A stretch of DNA of 64,000 nucleotides from Serpentinimonas maccroryi (GTDB lineage: Bacteria > Pseudomonadota > Gammaproteobacteria > Burkholderiales > Burkholderiaceae_C): assembly GCF_000828915.1 (NCBI RefSeq), contig NZ_AP014569.1, positions 496,001 to 560,000 on the forward strand. The letters run 5' to 3'. Of this stretch, positions 13,192 through 26,124 are shown in pieces. The translations under genes and the position numbers were made by a program. Position 1 is the first letter of the stretch. The number at the start of each line of letters is the position of its first letter. Under the pieces are notes generated by a model, which was given only the letters and a program-made list of their open reading frames with translations, had not been told where the DNA came from and made no database searches.

Positions 13192-13656
13192 ATGACCACG
13201 ACCCAACTGCCACAAGCGCTGCCCACAGCCGAAGAGGTGGCGCTGGCGCGCGAGAGCGGGCGCGCGCTGTCAGCCTACCTGCAGATGCGCGCACAAACGC
13301 AGCAGATCGAGATTTTTGACGACCAAGGCGCGGCGCATCCCGTGCGCGTCCCGATGTCGGCGCTGCGCCTGCTGGTGGATGTGCTGACCGAGATCGGTGA
13401 GGGCAACGCGGTCAGCATCATCCCGGTGCATGCCGAGCTGACCACCCAAGAGGCGGCGGATGTGCTCAACGTATCGCGCCCGCACCTAGTCAAACTGCTG
13501 GAAAGCCGGGCGATCCCGTTTCACAAAACCGGCACCCATCGGCGCGTGCGCTACCAAGACGTGGTCGCCTACAAAGAGCGCATCGATGCCCAGCGCCGCC
13601 AAGCCCTAGACGCGCTGGCCGAGCAAGCGCAGGAACTGGGCCTAGGTTACGAATGA
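13192..13656 (+). CDS. HTH excisionase-type antitoxin of a PIN toxin pair
   Basis: 154-residue DNA-binding protein. The C-terminal half carries an excisionase/MerR-like helix-turn-helix (LTTQEAADVLNVSRPHLVKL, then RAIPFHKTGTHRRVRYQDVVAYKE, residues 83-130). The N-terminal half is a likely toxin-binding region. Its stop overlaps the start of the following PIN gene (ATGA), the usual antitoxin-first arrangement. A GGAGCG-like ribosome site lies at 13182-13187. The function as antitoxin and autorepressor is inferred from pairing. Confidence 0.8.
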   Translation: MTTTQLPQALPTAEEVALARESGRALSAYLQMRAQTQQIEIFDDQGAAHPVRVPMSALRLLVDVLTEIGEGNAVSIIPVHAELTTQEAADVLNVSRPHLVKLLESRAIPFHKTGTHRRVRYQDVVAYKERIDAQRRQALDALAEQAQELGLGYE

Positions 13657-14225
13657 GCTCGCACTTCACGGTCATTTACGACGCGTGCGTGCTCTACCCA
13701 GCGCCGCTGCGCGATCTGCTCATGCGGCTGGCGCTCACCGACCGCTTTCGTGCGCGCTGGTCCAATGTCATCCACGACGAGTGGATGCGCAACCTGCACA
13801 AGCAACGCCCCGAGCTCGACCCTGCCGCCCTAGAAAAAACACGCGCCCTGATGAACGCGAGCGTGCGCGACAGCCTAGTCGAAGGATTTGAGCACCTGAT
13901 CCCGGCCATCGACTTGCCCGATCCCGATGACCGGCATGTGGTGGCAGCGGCCATCCACAGCGGCGCTGAAACCATCGTCACCTTCAACCTGAAGGACTTT
14001 CCGCTGGGGGTGCTGCAACGCCACAACCTAGACGCCCAGCACCCAGACGACTTCATCGTCGATCTGTTTGACCTTCACCCCGCATCGGTGTTGCAGGCCT
14101 TGGCCGAACAGCGCGCCGCCCTCAAAAAACCACCCAAGAGCGCCGACGAGTTGCTCGACATCCTGCTCAAGCAGGGGCTGACGCAAACCGTGTCGATTCT
14201 CAAGGGTTGGAAGGGAGCTTTTTGA
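13653..14225 (+). CDS. PIN-domain toxin (putative ribonuclease)
   Basis: 190-residue PIN-domain protein, predicted Mg2+-dependent RNase. Acidic residues expected for the active site appear in VIYDACVLYP, near the middle (HDEWMRNL) and in LPDPDDRHVVAAAI. A C-terminal extension (residues about 130-190) is longer than in VapC. ATG at 13653 overlaps the HTH gene's stop. Paired with the excisionase-type HTH protein, it forms a complete type II toxin-antitoxin locus between housekeeping genes. Confidence 0.8.
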   Translation: MSSHFTVIYDACVLYPAPLRDLLMRLALTDRFRARWSNVIHDEWMRNLHKQRPELDPAALEKTRALMNASVRDSLVEGFEHLIPAIDLPDPDDRHVVAAAIHSGAETIVTFNLKDFPLGVLQRHNLDAQHPDDFIVDLFDLHPASVLQALAEQRAALKKPPKSADELLDILLKQGLTQTVSILKGWKGAF

Positions 14226-14249
14226 AGCTTTAAAGCACTAGGCTGGGCT

Positions 14250-14435
14250 TCAGCGCGCCGGAGCAGCAGCCGGTGCTGCTGCTGCAGCCGGGGCCGCCGG
14301 TGCTGCGGCAGGGGCGGCTGCAGCCGGAGCCGGAGCCGGAGCCGGAGCCGGGGTAGCCGGCGCCGTGGCGGTGGGCGGGGTGGCGCAAGCGGCCAGGGTG
14401 ACAACGGCCACAGCGGCCAAAAGCAGATGACGCAT
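14250..14435 (-). CDS. Small Ala/Pro-rich lipoprotein
   Basis: 61-residue protein with a signal peptide and lipobox (MRHLLLAAVAVVTLAAC, Cys at 17) followed only by an Ala-Pro repeat tail with no folded domain. GGAGG lies 8 bp before the ATG at 14435, which supports translation. The tail is encoded by simple GCX/CCX repeats, so its length may vary between strains. The protein would be membrane-tethered with a flexible periplasmic arm; its role is unknown. Confidence 0.6.
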   Translation of the reverse strand: MRHLLLAAVAVVTLAACATPPTATAPATPAPAPAPAPAAAAPAAAPAAPAAAAAPAAAPAR

Positions 14436-14577
14436 CGGAAAAACCTCCAGTGATTGACACAAACCAGGAACAAGGCAAGCCCCTGCATTCTTGCCCCCAG
14501 ATGTTGCAGTTTTGTGGCAGTGGGTAGGCAATAGGGACGCAGGGGGGCTCGGGTCGGGCATCCCTACAATCGTGCCC

Positions 14578-18153
<3,576 letters not shown>

Positions 18154-18190
18154 TGCTCGAGTGCCATTGTGCCCAGCGGCTGGGGCAGGC

Positions 18191-18676
18191 TCACCAACAA
18201 TCCACGCGGTCGGGGTTGGCGGGGGTAGGCGGGAGTGGGGTGCGCGCACCGGTTTGATCTACCGTCAACCTTGCGCAATCTGGGTCGCGGGTGGCTTGGC
18301 CGAGAATGGCCACAGCTTCAAGCGTGAAATCGTTTGCATCGGGCGTGCCGACGATCGCAAAGGTGTAGTGCGGCTGCAGATCCTCGCGACACTGGGACAT
18401 GGGCAGCGCCAAACCGGCATAGCTCATGTTGTTGGTGTAGTAGCGCTCTGCAAACTGCGCCAGCTCCAGCAGGCAGGCGGTGGCTGCGCTGCGCCGTGTT
18501 TCGGTTATGTGGCGCTGGTAACTGGGCAGGGCGATCGCCGCCAAAATGGCGATGATAGCCACCACGATCATCAACTCGATCAGGGTAAAGCCTGCTGGCG
18601 ATCGGCGAAGCGCCAGAGTCTTTGGGCGGACGGGTGCCGAAACCAACGCTGTGGCAATGGGGGTGGATGTGTACAT
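18191..18676 (-). CDS. pilE: Type IV pilin-like protein PilE
   Basis: 161-residue type IV pilin/minor pilin. The prepilin peptidase site is [27 protein letters not shown], cut before Phe, with Glu at +5. Two cysteines near each other in the C-terminal half and one at the end (DRVDCW) could form the D-loop disulfide. The leader is 29 residues, much longer than the usual 6-8, so a later non-ATG start is possible. It is the last gene of the fimT-pilV-pilW-pilX-pilY1 operon and convergent with dnaE. Confidence 0.88.
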   Translation of the reverse strand: MYTSTPIATALVSAPVRPKTLALRRSPAGFTLIELMIVVAIIAILAAIALPSYQRHITETRRSAATACLLELAQFAERYYTNNMSYAGLALPMSQCREDLQPHYTFAIVGTPDANDFTLEAVAILGQATRDPDCARLTVDQTGARTPLPPTPANPDRVDCW

Positions 18677-18725
18677 GGCTGCAGCGGACGTTAGGGCGTG
18701 GGAGGTTTAGGTTGGGCGTGGGCCG

Positions 18726-21700
18726 CTAGCGGATGATTTCACGCCAAGAAATTCGGCCGCGTGGGTCATCTTCCGCGTTGACCCCCGGCCCGCCTGGTGG
18801 ATCCACTGGATCTTCTCGGATCGCTACACCCACATCAGCAACGCGCGCCTCAGAGCCGCCCACCACCAGTCGGCTTCCCACCAGCACGGCCTCGCTCAAA
18901 AGCCCGATGCCGGGGTCGAACGAGGCAATGAACTGGGTGCCTAGCAAGTCGTCGCTAAAGCGGTTGTCGCGACTGACGTCAAGCAGGCCGGCGGTGATCG
19001 AGCCGCCACTAAAGGGGTTGAGCAGGTTCAAAAATCCGGTGCCTCCGGGCACGCAGGGGTCGTCAGTTACTGGGATGATCGAGCTCACCACCAGCGCCGG
19101 AACCGCTGCAGGGATGATGCGCGCCGCACTCACCACGCGCTCGCCTCGCGCCGAGCCCGGCGGTGGTTCGACCCAGTCGAGGAACCAGCCTTGTCGGTTT
19201 TCCATGTCACCGGCCGAGGCAACCGAAAAAGTGCGCACCGGGCGCCCAGCAAAAGTGCCCACCTGGTTGATGCTGCGCTGGCGCAAGGCCGTGCGCCCCG
19301 TGATTTGCACCCCTTCGTCGATCAGGGCGTAAATCGACTGCACCTGCCGGTCGGCCGGGTCGGTGGCGCGCATGTAGCTGCCGGTGCCAAAAAAGACGAA
19401 GCGCTTGCCCACGTGCGGGTCGTTGGGCGCGTTGTTGGTGGCCACCGTGATCGGGGCCGTGATCGGCTGACGCACCCCGGCGGCATTGGTGGCGACGAAG
19501 AATGGCGCTGGTGTGTCTGCGCTGCCAAAGGACGATCGCCACTGGTTCGGGTTTTGGTGCGCCAGGTCAAACTTCCAGACGTTGCCCTGAAGGTCGCCGG
19601 CATATACGTGCTGCACCACGCCATTGGCATCGAGCGCCAACCCTGGGCTGGCCAAGCCGTTGGGGCTGGTTGCGCTGCCCACCTCGGTGTCGATTTTGCT
19701 GATCAGGGCCCCGGTGCGCAGGTTTTTAACGTAGAGCACCGCACGGCCACTGGTGCTGTTGTAGCCGTTGCCAAAAATCACCACATCGATAGGCACGGTT
19801 CCGGGGCCTTGAACCTTGGCGATCATGGGTCGCCCGAGCAGGTAGCCCTTGTCGGGGTCGCTGGCGCCGTATGCCTCCCACAGCGCCCGGCTGGCGTTTC
19901 CATCGGCACCAAAGTTGGCTGCGTCGGTGACGTCGAGCGCAAACAGACCGCGCCCGCCGCGCCCCAAAAAGCCGATCAGAATATTGCGCCCGCCGGTGTT
20001 TGCGCGTTGCGACACCGCCAGCTCACCATCCACAAAGTAGCGGCGCACGTAGTTGGGGTCGCTCAAGCGCGGCATGTGCTCCAGCAGGCTGCTGGGGGCA
20101 AAGGCAAAGCGCTCGACGCCGGTGCGGGCATTGAAGGCGTGCAAAAAGCCGCTGTTGGAGCCCACGAACACGGTGTTGTTGTCGCCCACATACACCGGCG
20201 ACGAATGGATGATGTCGCCCAGCACCGTGGTGGGGCGGTTGCGCAGCGTGCCGTGGGGGTTGCGCACCTCGTTGCTGGGGTCGCCGCGCAGGTGGTTGAT
20301 GACCCGCTCTTGCGCATCTCTGTCAACTCCAAACAATGCGCGCTGGTCGGCAGAGAGCGCAGACCAAACAAAAGGAACCGTGGCCGGGCTGTTGGCGGCG
20401 TTGGTGGTAAACAGGCGCCGGCTGGCAAAACCCGGAAGGCGCTCGCTGGCGCGCCACAGCGGTACCTGACTCACTCCGTCGGCGGCGGTCACGGGGAAAG
20501 ACTGCAAATCGCCCGACCAGTTGGCGCTGTTGAAGGTGGCTTGGAACACCGCGCTGTCGGTGGTGATGAAGGTGCTGTTGGCCGACACATTGCCGGCTGC
20601 TGCGTTGCGCTCGAGGATGGTGGTGAAGGCGCGTGCCAGCTGGTCGCGCAGCAGCGTCGGGTTTTGCACCAGGTGGTAGGTGTCGGGCACACCGTCCCGG
20701 TTCACGTCCCACTCGGCCTGCAGGTCGGGGCGCTGGTTGTTGTTCAGGTCGGTAAAGCCGCCCCACTTGGCCGCCAGCCACAGCGGGCTGGGCAGCACGC
20801 TGGCTGCTGGGGTTGTGCTGGCGGTGAAAAGGCGTATGGAGCGGTCGTTGCCTGCTCCGCCGCCGAGCCGGGGCAGGGTGCCACAGCCGGCAGGAAACGG
20901 CGTGGTTGCGCAAAAACCCGGCGACCGTCCCGGTGGTACGTTGAGGTGGTAGGGGCGATCCAACGCTTCGTCTTGCACCACCAGATACACCCCGTCGGCG
21001 GTGCTGCCCGAGAGCACGTAACCAAAGCTATGCTGAATACCGCCGGCTTGGAACTCTGGGATCAGCACGACGCGCAATTGGCCGTCGGCCTGCAGCGAAA
21101 TTTCGTAGGTCACGATGGCGTCCATGTCGTGATCGGCGCCCTGCTCCACGTCTTCAAAATTGATGCGAAAACGCGCAAGATTTGGTCCGATGGTTTCTAC
21201 ATAAAAATCGACGATTTGGTTGGTGGGTTGGAACGCTCCCCTGGCGTTGCTAATGCCAGAGCCACCCACCGATTTGGCAAAAGGCACGAGCGAGAACGTG
21301 TGTCCACCGGGGGTTGTCATCGTAATCGTGGGCAGGGGAGAGCTGAGCGCCACCACGTGCGTGTCCACAGTTTGCTGGCCTTGCAGGGCCGGGCGCAAGT
21401 CGGTGGTGCGGCCAAATTTTGCCACCGAGGCCGAGTAAAAGCTGCCCTGCTGAGTCGGGCCCTCGGGCGACAGACCGCGGATGTTGCCCAGCGAGGTTAC
21501 TTCTTTGGCCGTGGGCGCGCCGTCGAAGGTGGTTCCCACTTGGCCGATGAAGCGACTGCCCTTAATGCCCGGCTCGTGGTCGGCGATGGTCTGGCCGATG
21601 TTGGCTACATGCAAGCCGCTCAAATCGCCGCTAAGGCTGCCGAATGCGCTGCCCGGCAGTTGGTCCGAGTCGAATGAGGGGTTGACGCCCGAAATCACGA

Positions 21701-23153
21701 GCTGGTTTGGCCGCGCGCACCAGCGTGCCCGTGCGGCACCGGCCAGGGGGTTGAAGGGGTCGTCCCAAGTGGCCACCGGCAGCCCCAAGTGGCCATCGAC
21801 CCCGCCGCTGGTGGCAAAGGCCGATGTGGCGCCACCCCGGCCAGCAAAGTAGCGCAAACCCTCGTACATCATCTCGGCCACCGGGTTGCCCCAATCGACG
21901 AACTCGCCTTGGGCCATGGGCCGGGTCGTGACCCAGCCGGTGCGGTAGGCGTTGTCGGTCCGGCCGTCGTTGAAGCCGCGGATGCGCAGCGCGTCGATGG
22001 TGTTGACTAGGGTGGCATTGGCCGTAAACGTGCCGTTGCTGGGGTTGACTTCGTTGGCAAACGACGACACCACTTTGCGCAAGACCCCGCCCGATAGGTT
22101 GCGGTCGTAGCTGCCCGTGAGCAGGCCAAAGAGCATGGAGCCGTTTTCGCCAAACTCGTGTAACAGACCTACAGGTTTGAGAGCGCCGCTGGGGTAGCGT
22201 TTGCAGCCGTCGTTGAAAGCCGCAGTGCAGACCTCGACCCGCACCGTGTGGTCGGTGCGCGCGCCACCAAACTGGTTGTTGCTCTCGTGCAGCACCGGGC
22301 GTTCGGTCGTGGCCCACTGCCAGACCCGGGCGTCTCGGGCGTTGGTGACGACGCGCAACAGCGGCGCGCGGTTGCTGCAGTCATTCAGGGTGGCGCAGTT
22401 GCGGCCGTGCACATCGGTCAGGTTGCCAAAGAAGTGGCGCCGGATGCCACTGCCACTGGGTTGAGAAAGCGGGGTAAAGGCACTGATGTCGTAGCCATCT
22501 ACAGTCACGCTGGTGTATTCCTTGGCCCAAGAGTGTGCGTCTTGCGGAATGTAGGCGCGGCGCAATACCGTGCTTGTGGCGGTGTCGGTTTCGCGGTAGC
22601 CGCCGTAGAGCACCACACGCAGCGCGTCGATGCGGCTGGTGGTGGCCCAGTTGAGCCAGTTGCCCGACCAGTGGCTGGCGGTGGCACAGCTCAGGTTGGT
22701 GTTGGTGCCAGGGGCAGCGACCGCTCGGGCAGCAGGTCTGAAAATACCAGCATTGTCGTTGCGGCGTGCGTCAGCACCGGTCGTGCCGGGGGTGTAGGCA
22801 TAACACAGGCGCGAATCGAACAAACCCAAGTAGATGATGTTTGGGTCAAAGCGGGTGTCGAGCCGGCCGTCGCCGTTGATGTCGGAGGCGTCGTTGTAGG
22901 CTTCGTAGAACAGGGTGTGGTCGCGTGCCATGGTGAGCATCACCAACGGCGGCGCGCCTTGGGCCACGGCCAGTGGCGGAGAGGTTTCGGGGTTGGCGCC
23001 CAGCGCTCCGGGGCTGTTTGCGGCGGCCATGGGGCCCAGCAGCAGGCTGGCGCCAGCGGCACCCAAGGCAAGCAGCAAAGCGCAGTAACGCAGCCAGCGC
23101 CGGGCCGCAGTGGGCCAATGCAGGGCAGATAAAGATCGGGCAAGGTGTGGCAT
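18726..23153 (-). CDS. pilY1: Type IV pilus tip adhesin/assembly protein PilY1
   Basis: 1475-residue secreted protein with an N-terminal membrane/signal segment (YCALLLALGAAGASLLLGP) and a C-terminal PilY1 beta-propeller beginning around the GDIIHSSPVYVG block. The calcium-loop candidates DASDINGDGRLD and DLNNNQRPDLQAEWDVNRDG are present. PilY1 proteins act at the pilus tip in adhesion, sensing and counteracting retraction. ATG 23153 has GAGGAGG 8 bp upstream; an ATG at 23171 overlapping pilX lacks such a site. It follows pilX in the minor pilin operon. Confidence 0.93.
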   Translation of the reverse strand: MPHLARSLSALHWPTAARRWLRYCALLLALGAAGASLLLGPMAAANSPGALGANPETSPPLAVAQGAPPLVMLTMARDHTLFYEAYNDASDINGDGRLDTRFDPNIIYLGLFDSRLCYAYTPGTTGADARRNDNAGIFRPAARAVAAPGTNTNLSCATASHWSGNWLNWATTSRIDALRVVLYGGYRETDTATSTVLRRAYIPQDAHSWAKEYTSVTVDGYDISAFTPLSQPSGSGIRRHFFGNLTDVHGRNCATLNDCSNRAPLLRVVTNARDARVWQWATTERPVLHESNNQFGGARTDHTVRVEVCTAAFNDGCKRYPSGALKPVGLLHEFGENGSMLFGLLTGSYDRNLSGGVLRKVVSSFANEVNPSNGTFTANATLVNTIDALRIRGFNDGRTDNAYRTGWVTTRPMAQGEFVDWGNPVAEMMYEGLRYFAGRGGATSAFATSGGVDGHLGLPVATWDDPFNPLAGAARARWCARPNQLVISGVNPSFDSDQLPGSAFGSLSGDLSGLHVANIGQTIADHEPGIKGSRFIGQVGTTFDGAPTAKEVTSLGNIRGLSPEGPTQQGSFYSASVAKFGRTTDLRPALQGQQTVDTHVVALSSPLPTITMTTPGGHTFSLVPFAKSVGGSGISNARGAFQPTNQIVDFYVETIGPNLARFRINFEDVEQGADHDMDAIVTYEISLQADGQLRVVLIPEFQAGGIQHSFGYVLSGSTADGVYLVVQDEALDRPYHLNVPPGRSPGFCATTPFPAGCGTLPRLGGGAGNDRSIRLFTASTTPAASVLPSPLWLAAKWGGFTDLNNNQRPDLQAEWDVNRDGVPDTYHLVQNPTLLRDQLARAFTTILERNAAAGNVSANSTFITTDSAVFQATFNSANWSGDLQSFPVTAADGVSQVPLWRASERLPGFASRRLFTTNAANSPATVPFVWSALSADQRALFGVDRDAQERVINHLRGDPSNEVRNPHGTLRNRPTTVLGDIIHSSPVYVGDNNTVFVGSNSGFLHAFNARTGVERFAFAPSSLLEHMPRLSDPNYVRRYFVDGELAVSQRANTGGRNILIGFLGRGGRGLFALDVTDAANFGADGNASRALWEAYGASDPDKGYLLGRPMIAKVQGPGTVPIDVVIFGNGYNSTSGRAVLYVKNLRTGALISKIDTEVGSATSPNGLASPGLALDANGVVQHVYAGDLQGNVWKFDLAHQNPNQWRSSFGSADTPAPFFVATNAAGVRQPITAPITVATNNAPNDPHVGKRFVFFGTGSYMRATDPADRQVQSIYALIDEGVQITGRTALRQRSINQVGTFAGRPVRTFSVASAGDMENRQGWFLDWVEPPPGSARGERVVSAARIIPAAVPALVVSSIIPVTDDPCVPGGTGFLNLLNPFSGGSITAGLLDVSRDNRFSDDLLGTQFIASFDPGIGLLSEAVLVGSRLVVGGSEARVADVGVAIREDPVDPPGGPGVNAEDDPRGRISWREIIR

Positions 23154-23167
23154 GGCGCGGCTCCTCC

Positions 23168-23800
23168 TCATTGGGCGGCGTAGATCGACTGCAGAATTAC
23201 CACGGCACGGCCCTCGGCCGGCTGGCTGCGCGCGGTGATGCGGTAGCGTTCGCAGTTCAGGTTGGCTGTAGGCTGTTGCGGATCACAAGGAAAAACCGAG
23301 CCCAAGTGCTCGACAAAAAACTGCGGTGCGCCCGTGGCAAGCAGCGAAACCTCTGTGGTGGCATTGCGCCAGCCTCCCCCGCCATTTTCGACCGCTGCCA
23401 GCGGCGGGACAGGCTGGCCGTTAAAGATGGGGTTGTCTTCCCAGCGCGCACCGTTGCAAGCTGCGGCCGGAGGAGAGCACAGACCGTTCGCACAGGCGCC
23501 GTTGTTGAGGTTGTTGCAATCCATGGCCACGGCTGGGAAACCGGCGTTCGGCGTAGGATCTCCTGTCAGAGGGTCAACCATCCGCGCTTGGGCCTCTGCC
23601 TGCGCTTCACCTTCGCGCAGCGCGGTTTCGGCGGCCTGAAAGGCCAGGTTGCGGTCAAAGGTGTTGGCTGCCATGCTTTCTTCGACCGTGAGCATGCGCA
23701 CCGAGGTCACGCCCAGCAGCGTGACCAGCAGCAGCATGACGAGCGCCATCAGCAGCACCATGCCGCTTTGGGTGTGGGGGCGGTAGAGCAATGTGTTCAT
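23168..23800 (-). CDS. pilX: Minor pilin-like protein PilX
   Basis: 210-residue pilus-assembly protein. An N-terminal hydrophobic helix (SGMVLLMALVMLLLVTLLGVTSVRM) is followed by EESMAANTFDRNLAFQAAETALREGE, the standard PilX_N block with Glu residues in the helix. Four or more cysteines in the middle suggest disulfides. ATG 23800 overlaps the pilW stop (ATGA). It is believed to help form the priming complex at the pilus tip with PilV, PilW, FimT and PilY1. Confidence 0.9.
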   Translation of the reverse strand: MNTLLYRPHTQSGMVLLMALVMLLLVTLLGVTSVRMLTVEESMAANTFDRNLAFQAAETALREGEAQAEAQARMVDPLTGDPTPNAGFPAVAMDCNNLNNGACANGLCSPPAAACNGARWEDNPIFNGQPVPPLAAVENGGGGWRNATTEVSLLATGAPQFFVEHLGSVFPCDPQQPTANLNCERYRITARSQPAEGRAVVILQSIYAAQ

Positions 23801-24723
23801 GGCAAACGGTTGCGCAGACCGACGACAAAGGGCAGGGTGCGGGTGATGGGCACGGCGGCATCTGTACCCACTGCTTCGGCGGTGGTGAACGTGAGCTCTA
23901 GGCGCACGGCTCGAACCAAGCTCCAGCCGTTTGCTGCGGGTACTTGAGCCAGCCCCCATTGATTCACGCGAGCGGCCCGGATGTAGCGATCATCGACCGC
24001 ATCATCCCCGCTAGGGCGAACGAGGTATGACAGTTGCAGGTCGGTGACGTTTTCGATGATTTCTTCGGGTGCCCCTACTTGGGCGTTGCCGGCGTTGTTG
24101 ACCATGGTCACGCGGTAGAGCGAGGTGCCGCCGCGGCCGTTGAAGCCTATGTACCAGGCGTGGAAAAGCAAGTTGCAGGCTGGCAGGCCACCGGCGGGGT
24201 CGTGTTGGCTCAGATTGACTACCACTGCATCGGTGGAAGGAACGCGGTCTAGAGGGGCTTGTCCAAAGCCACGGGCAGGCAGAGGGTCTGCCGGAATATT
24301 CGGGTCCTGCTCGTGGTAGCCACGCAGCCCTTGGTTCCATTGGTTCCACCAGGTTTCGGCGGGATCTGAGGCTGCATTGGCTGCTGGCAAATGTTGGCCG
24401 CATCTCATGCCGCCGGCTTCGCGCAGGTCGCGCCCGAGCAGCTCAAAGGCCAGGCGGGCGTTCTCGTTGATGCGCGCCATATTTTCCACTTGGCGGAAGG
24501 TTTGGTGGTTGGCCAGATACAGGCCGCCCACAGCCCCGATCAGCAGCAGTCCGAGCAGCAGCGCCACCATGACTTCGATCAGCGTCAGGCCGCGCTGGCG
24601 CAGCGCGCCAGCAGCGCCATGGCGCGGCCGCTGAACTGGGCGGCCCGGTGGTGCGCCGTACGCTGCCACCGGGGCCAGCAAGGGGCGCCGGGTGCGGGGG
24701 GGACGGGCGATGGGGGTGATCAT
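23797..24723 (-). CDS. pilW: Minor pilin-like protein PilW
   Basis: 308-residue minor pilin. The prepilin motif RG/LTLIEVMVALLLGLLLIGAVGGLYLANHQTF begins near residue 45 after an unusually long Arg/Pro-rich leader. The family block RINENARLAFELLGRDLREAGGMRCG follows. ATG 24723 is chosen because it follows pilV by 14 bp; an upstream ATG would overlap pilV. Expected to sit in the pilus tip complex with PilX, PilV and FimT. Confidence 0.9.
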   Translation of the reverse strand: MITPIARPPRTRRPLLAPVAAYGAPPGRPVQRPRHGAAGALRQRGLTLIEVMVALLLGLLLIGAVGGLYLANHQTFRQVENMARINENARLAFELLGRDLREAGGMRCGQHLPAANAASDPAETWWNQWNQGLRGYHEQDPNIPADPLPARGFGQAPLDRVPSTDAVVVNLSQHDPAGGLPACNLLFHAWYIGFNGRGGTSLYRVTMVNNAGNAQVGAPEEIIENVTDLQLSYLVRPSGDDAVDDRYIRAARVNQWGLAQVPAANGWSLVRAVRLELTFTTAEAVGTDAAVPITRTLPFVVGLRNRLP

Positions 24724-24737
24724 GGTTTGTGGGCAGG

Positions 24738-25337
24738 CTATAGCTGGCTGACGATTTCGACCATCTGCGACTCCGCGCCCCCGGTGCCGCGGGTATCGTC
24801 CCAATAGACGCGCACGGTGCAAGTGGCAGTTATAGGATTCGCTATGCCCGGTGGAGGTGGCAGAGCCTCACAGACCACCAAGCCCTGGGTGAAGTCTGTG
24901 TCGCCCAGCGTGGCGCGCATGGCCAGCAGCCAGGTGCGCTGGTCGTGCGTGACCAAGCTGGTGTCGGCTGGAGGGGTGAAAACCGTCACGTCCGGCGTGG
25001 CCGGTGGCCCAGGCGTGCCCAGCGCTCCCAGGTTGTAGTCGCCATCAATGGCAGCTTGTCGGTTGGCGCGCATCGCGTCCATCTTAAAGTGCGCCAACAT
25101 CGAGGCCTGGCTGCGCTGCAGCGCGCTGTGGTTGTTTTGCAGCGCGTTGATCTGCATCGCCGACATGCCCAGCAAGCCAAAAGTGAGCAGCAAAAACGCC
25201 ACCAACACCTCGATCAGCGAGGCCCCGCGCTGGCGCTTGGCCGGTGCCGCACCGCGCAGCCGCGCCCCAAGCGGCGGGCCGCCGCCCAGCCGGCGTGCTT
25301 CGCCCAAGGGGGGGGAGGGGGTGCGGGCGGGGTTCAT
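24738..25337 (-). CDS. pilV: Minor pilin-like protein PilV
   Basis: 199-residue minor pilin with prepilin site RG/ASLIEVLVAFLLLTFGLLGMSAMQINALQNN near residue 42 and the QASMLAHFKMDAMRANR segment typical of PilV. The leader before the cleavage site is about 40 residues and Gly/Pro/Arg-rich (plus-strand 25245-25337), apparently from inserted GC-rich palindromic sequence. ATG 25337 overlaps the fimT stop (ATGA), so translation is probably coupled. Confidence 0.88.
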   Translation of the reverse strand: MNPARTPSPPLGEARRLGGGPPLGARLRGAAPAKRQRGASLIEVLVAFLLLTFGLLGMSAMQINALQNNHSALQRSQASMLAHFKMDAMRANRQAAIDGDYNLGALGTPGPPATPDVTVFTPPADTSLVTHDQRTWLLAMRATLGDTDFTQGLVVCEALPPPPGIANPITATCTVRVYWDDTRGTGGAESQMVEIVSQL

Positions 25338-25942
25338 GGCGTGCAGGTGGTGAAATTGGCGCCGGCATCGTTCTCGGGGATGCGGTCGGCGTTGCTGTCG
25401 GTGGCCAAGCGTGGGCGGCTGAGCGTGACGATGATGGCGCGCGCCTGCTCCAGTTGGTTGTTGTTGCAGACGATCAGGTGGCCAGTGTCGCGCGCCTGGC
25501 CGCGTGCGTTGAAGCTCACCCGCTGCGCCACATCGGCGCTGCCGCGCAGCGTGAGCCTTGGCCCAAGTGCGCCCCAAGTGCGCAGCACCGCATCGGCTGC
25601 CACGGCGGGCGGGCCAGCCTGTGCGGGCGTGACCGATCCGTCGCCGTTGCGGTCGTGGAACACGATCCAGCCGCTTTCCCAGCCTGCGGGGCTGCCGCAG
25701 GCGGTGCCGTTGGCGCTGCGACACAGCGTGACCGTGCTGTTGAGCCGGATGGCTTCGGAGCGCGCCAGTTGCAGCCCCATCATCAGCTCGTTGGCGGCGC
25801 TGTTGATCTGGTTGCGCTCGATCATGGCGCGAAAGTTGGGCGCTGCCATCATGGCCAAAATGGCCACAATGCCCACCACCACCATGACCTCGATCAGGGT
25901 TACGCCACGTACGCGGCGACGAAGGCGGGCCAAAGTACTCAT
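25334..25942 (-). CDS. fimT: GspH/FimT family pseudopilin
   Basis: 202-residue minor pilin and first gene of the operon. The prepilin site is RG/VTLIEVMVVVGIVAILAMMAAPNF, followed by NELMMGLQLARSEAIRLNSTVTLC, a strong match to the GspH domain (domain with LARSEAI block). The stop overlaps pilV. Upstream lies the 182-bp divergent gap shared with mazE; I see no convincing sigma-54 site there for this strand. Confidence 0.92.
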   Translation of the reverse strand: MSTLARLRRRVRGVTLIEVMVVVGIVAILAMMAAPNFRAMIERNQINSAANELMMGLQLARSEAIRLNSTVTLCRSANGTACGSPAGWESGWIVFHDRNGDGSVTPAQAGPPAVAADAVLRTWGALGPRLTLRGSADVAQRVSFNARGQARDTGHLIVCNNNQLEQARAIIVTLSRPRLATDSNADRIPENDAGANFTTCTP

Positions 25943-26058
25943 GCTCCTATCATAATGCTGCGCAGGCGCGTGTTCGGGCCACCTGCCGACGAGCGGCGCT
26001 TTTGGGCTGCCCAGCGGTGGGCTGCAAGGGCTTGCCTACCCGCAAAAGATGAAAATGC

Positions 26059-26099
26059 TTGCTGCCTGCACTGCTCTGGGATATACTGTGCAAGTATCT
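26059..26099 (+). promoter_or_regulatory. mazEF promoter with overlapping operator
   Basis: TTGCTG (26059-26064) and TATACT (26082-26087) are separated by 17 bp, a good sigma-70 promoter. The -10 is embedded in the inverted repeat ATACT-GTGCA-AGTAT (26083-26097), a plausible MazE/MazEF autoregulatory site. Confidence 0.6.
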
Positions 26100-26124
26100 A
26101 CTTTTGTTTCTACGAAAGGCCATC

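Noticed and set aside
19191-21677. 828-residue frame antisense to pilY1
   Set aside because: Low-complexity shadow; the opposite strand has domains and operon context.
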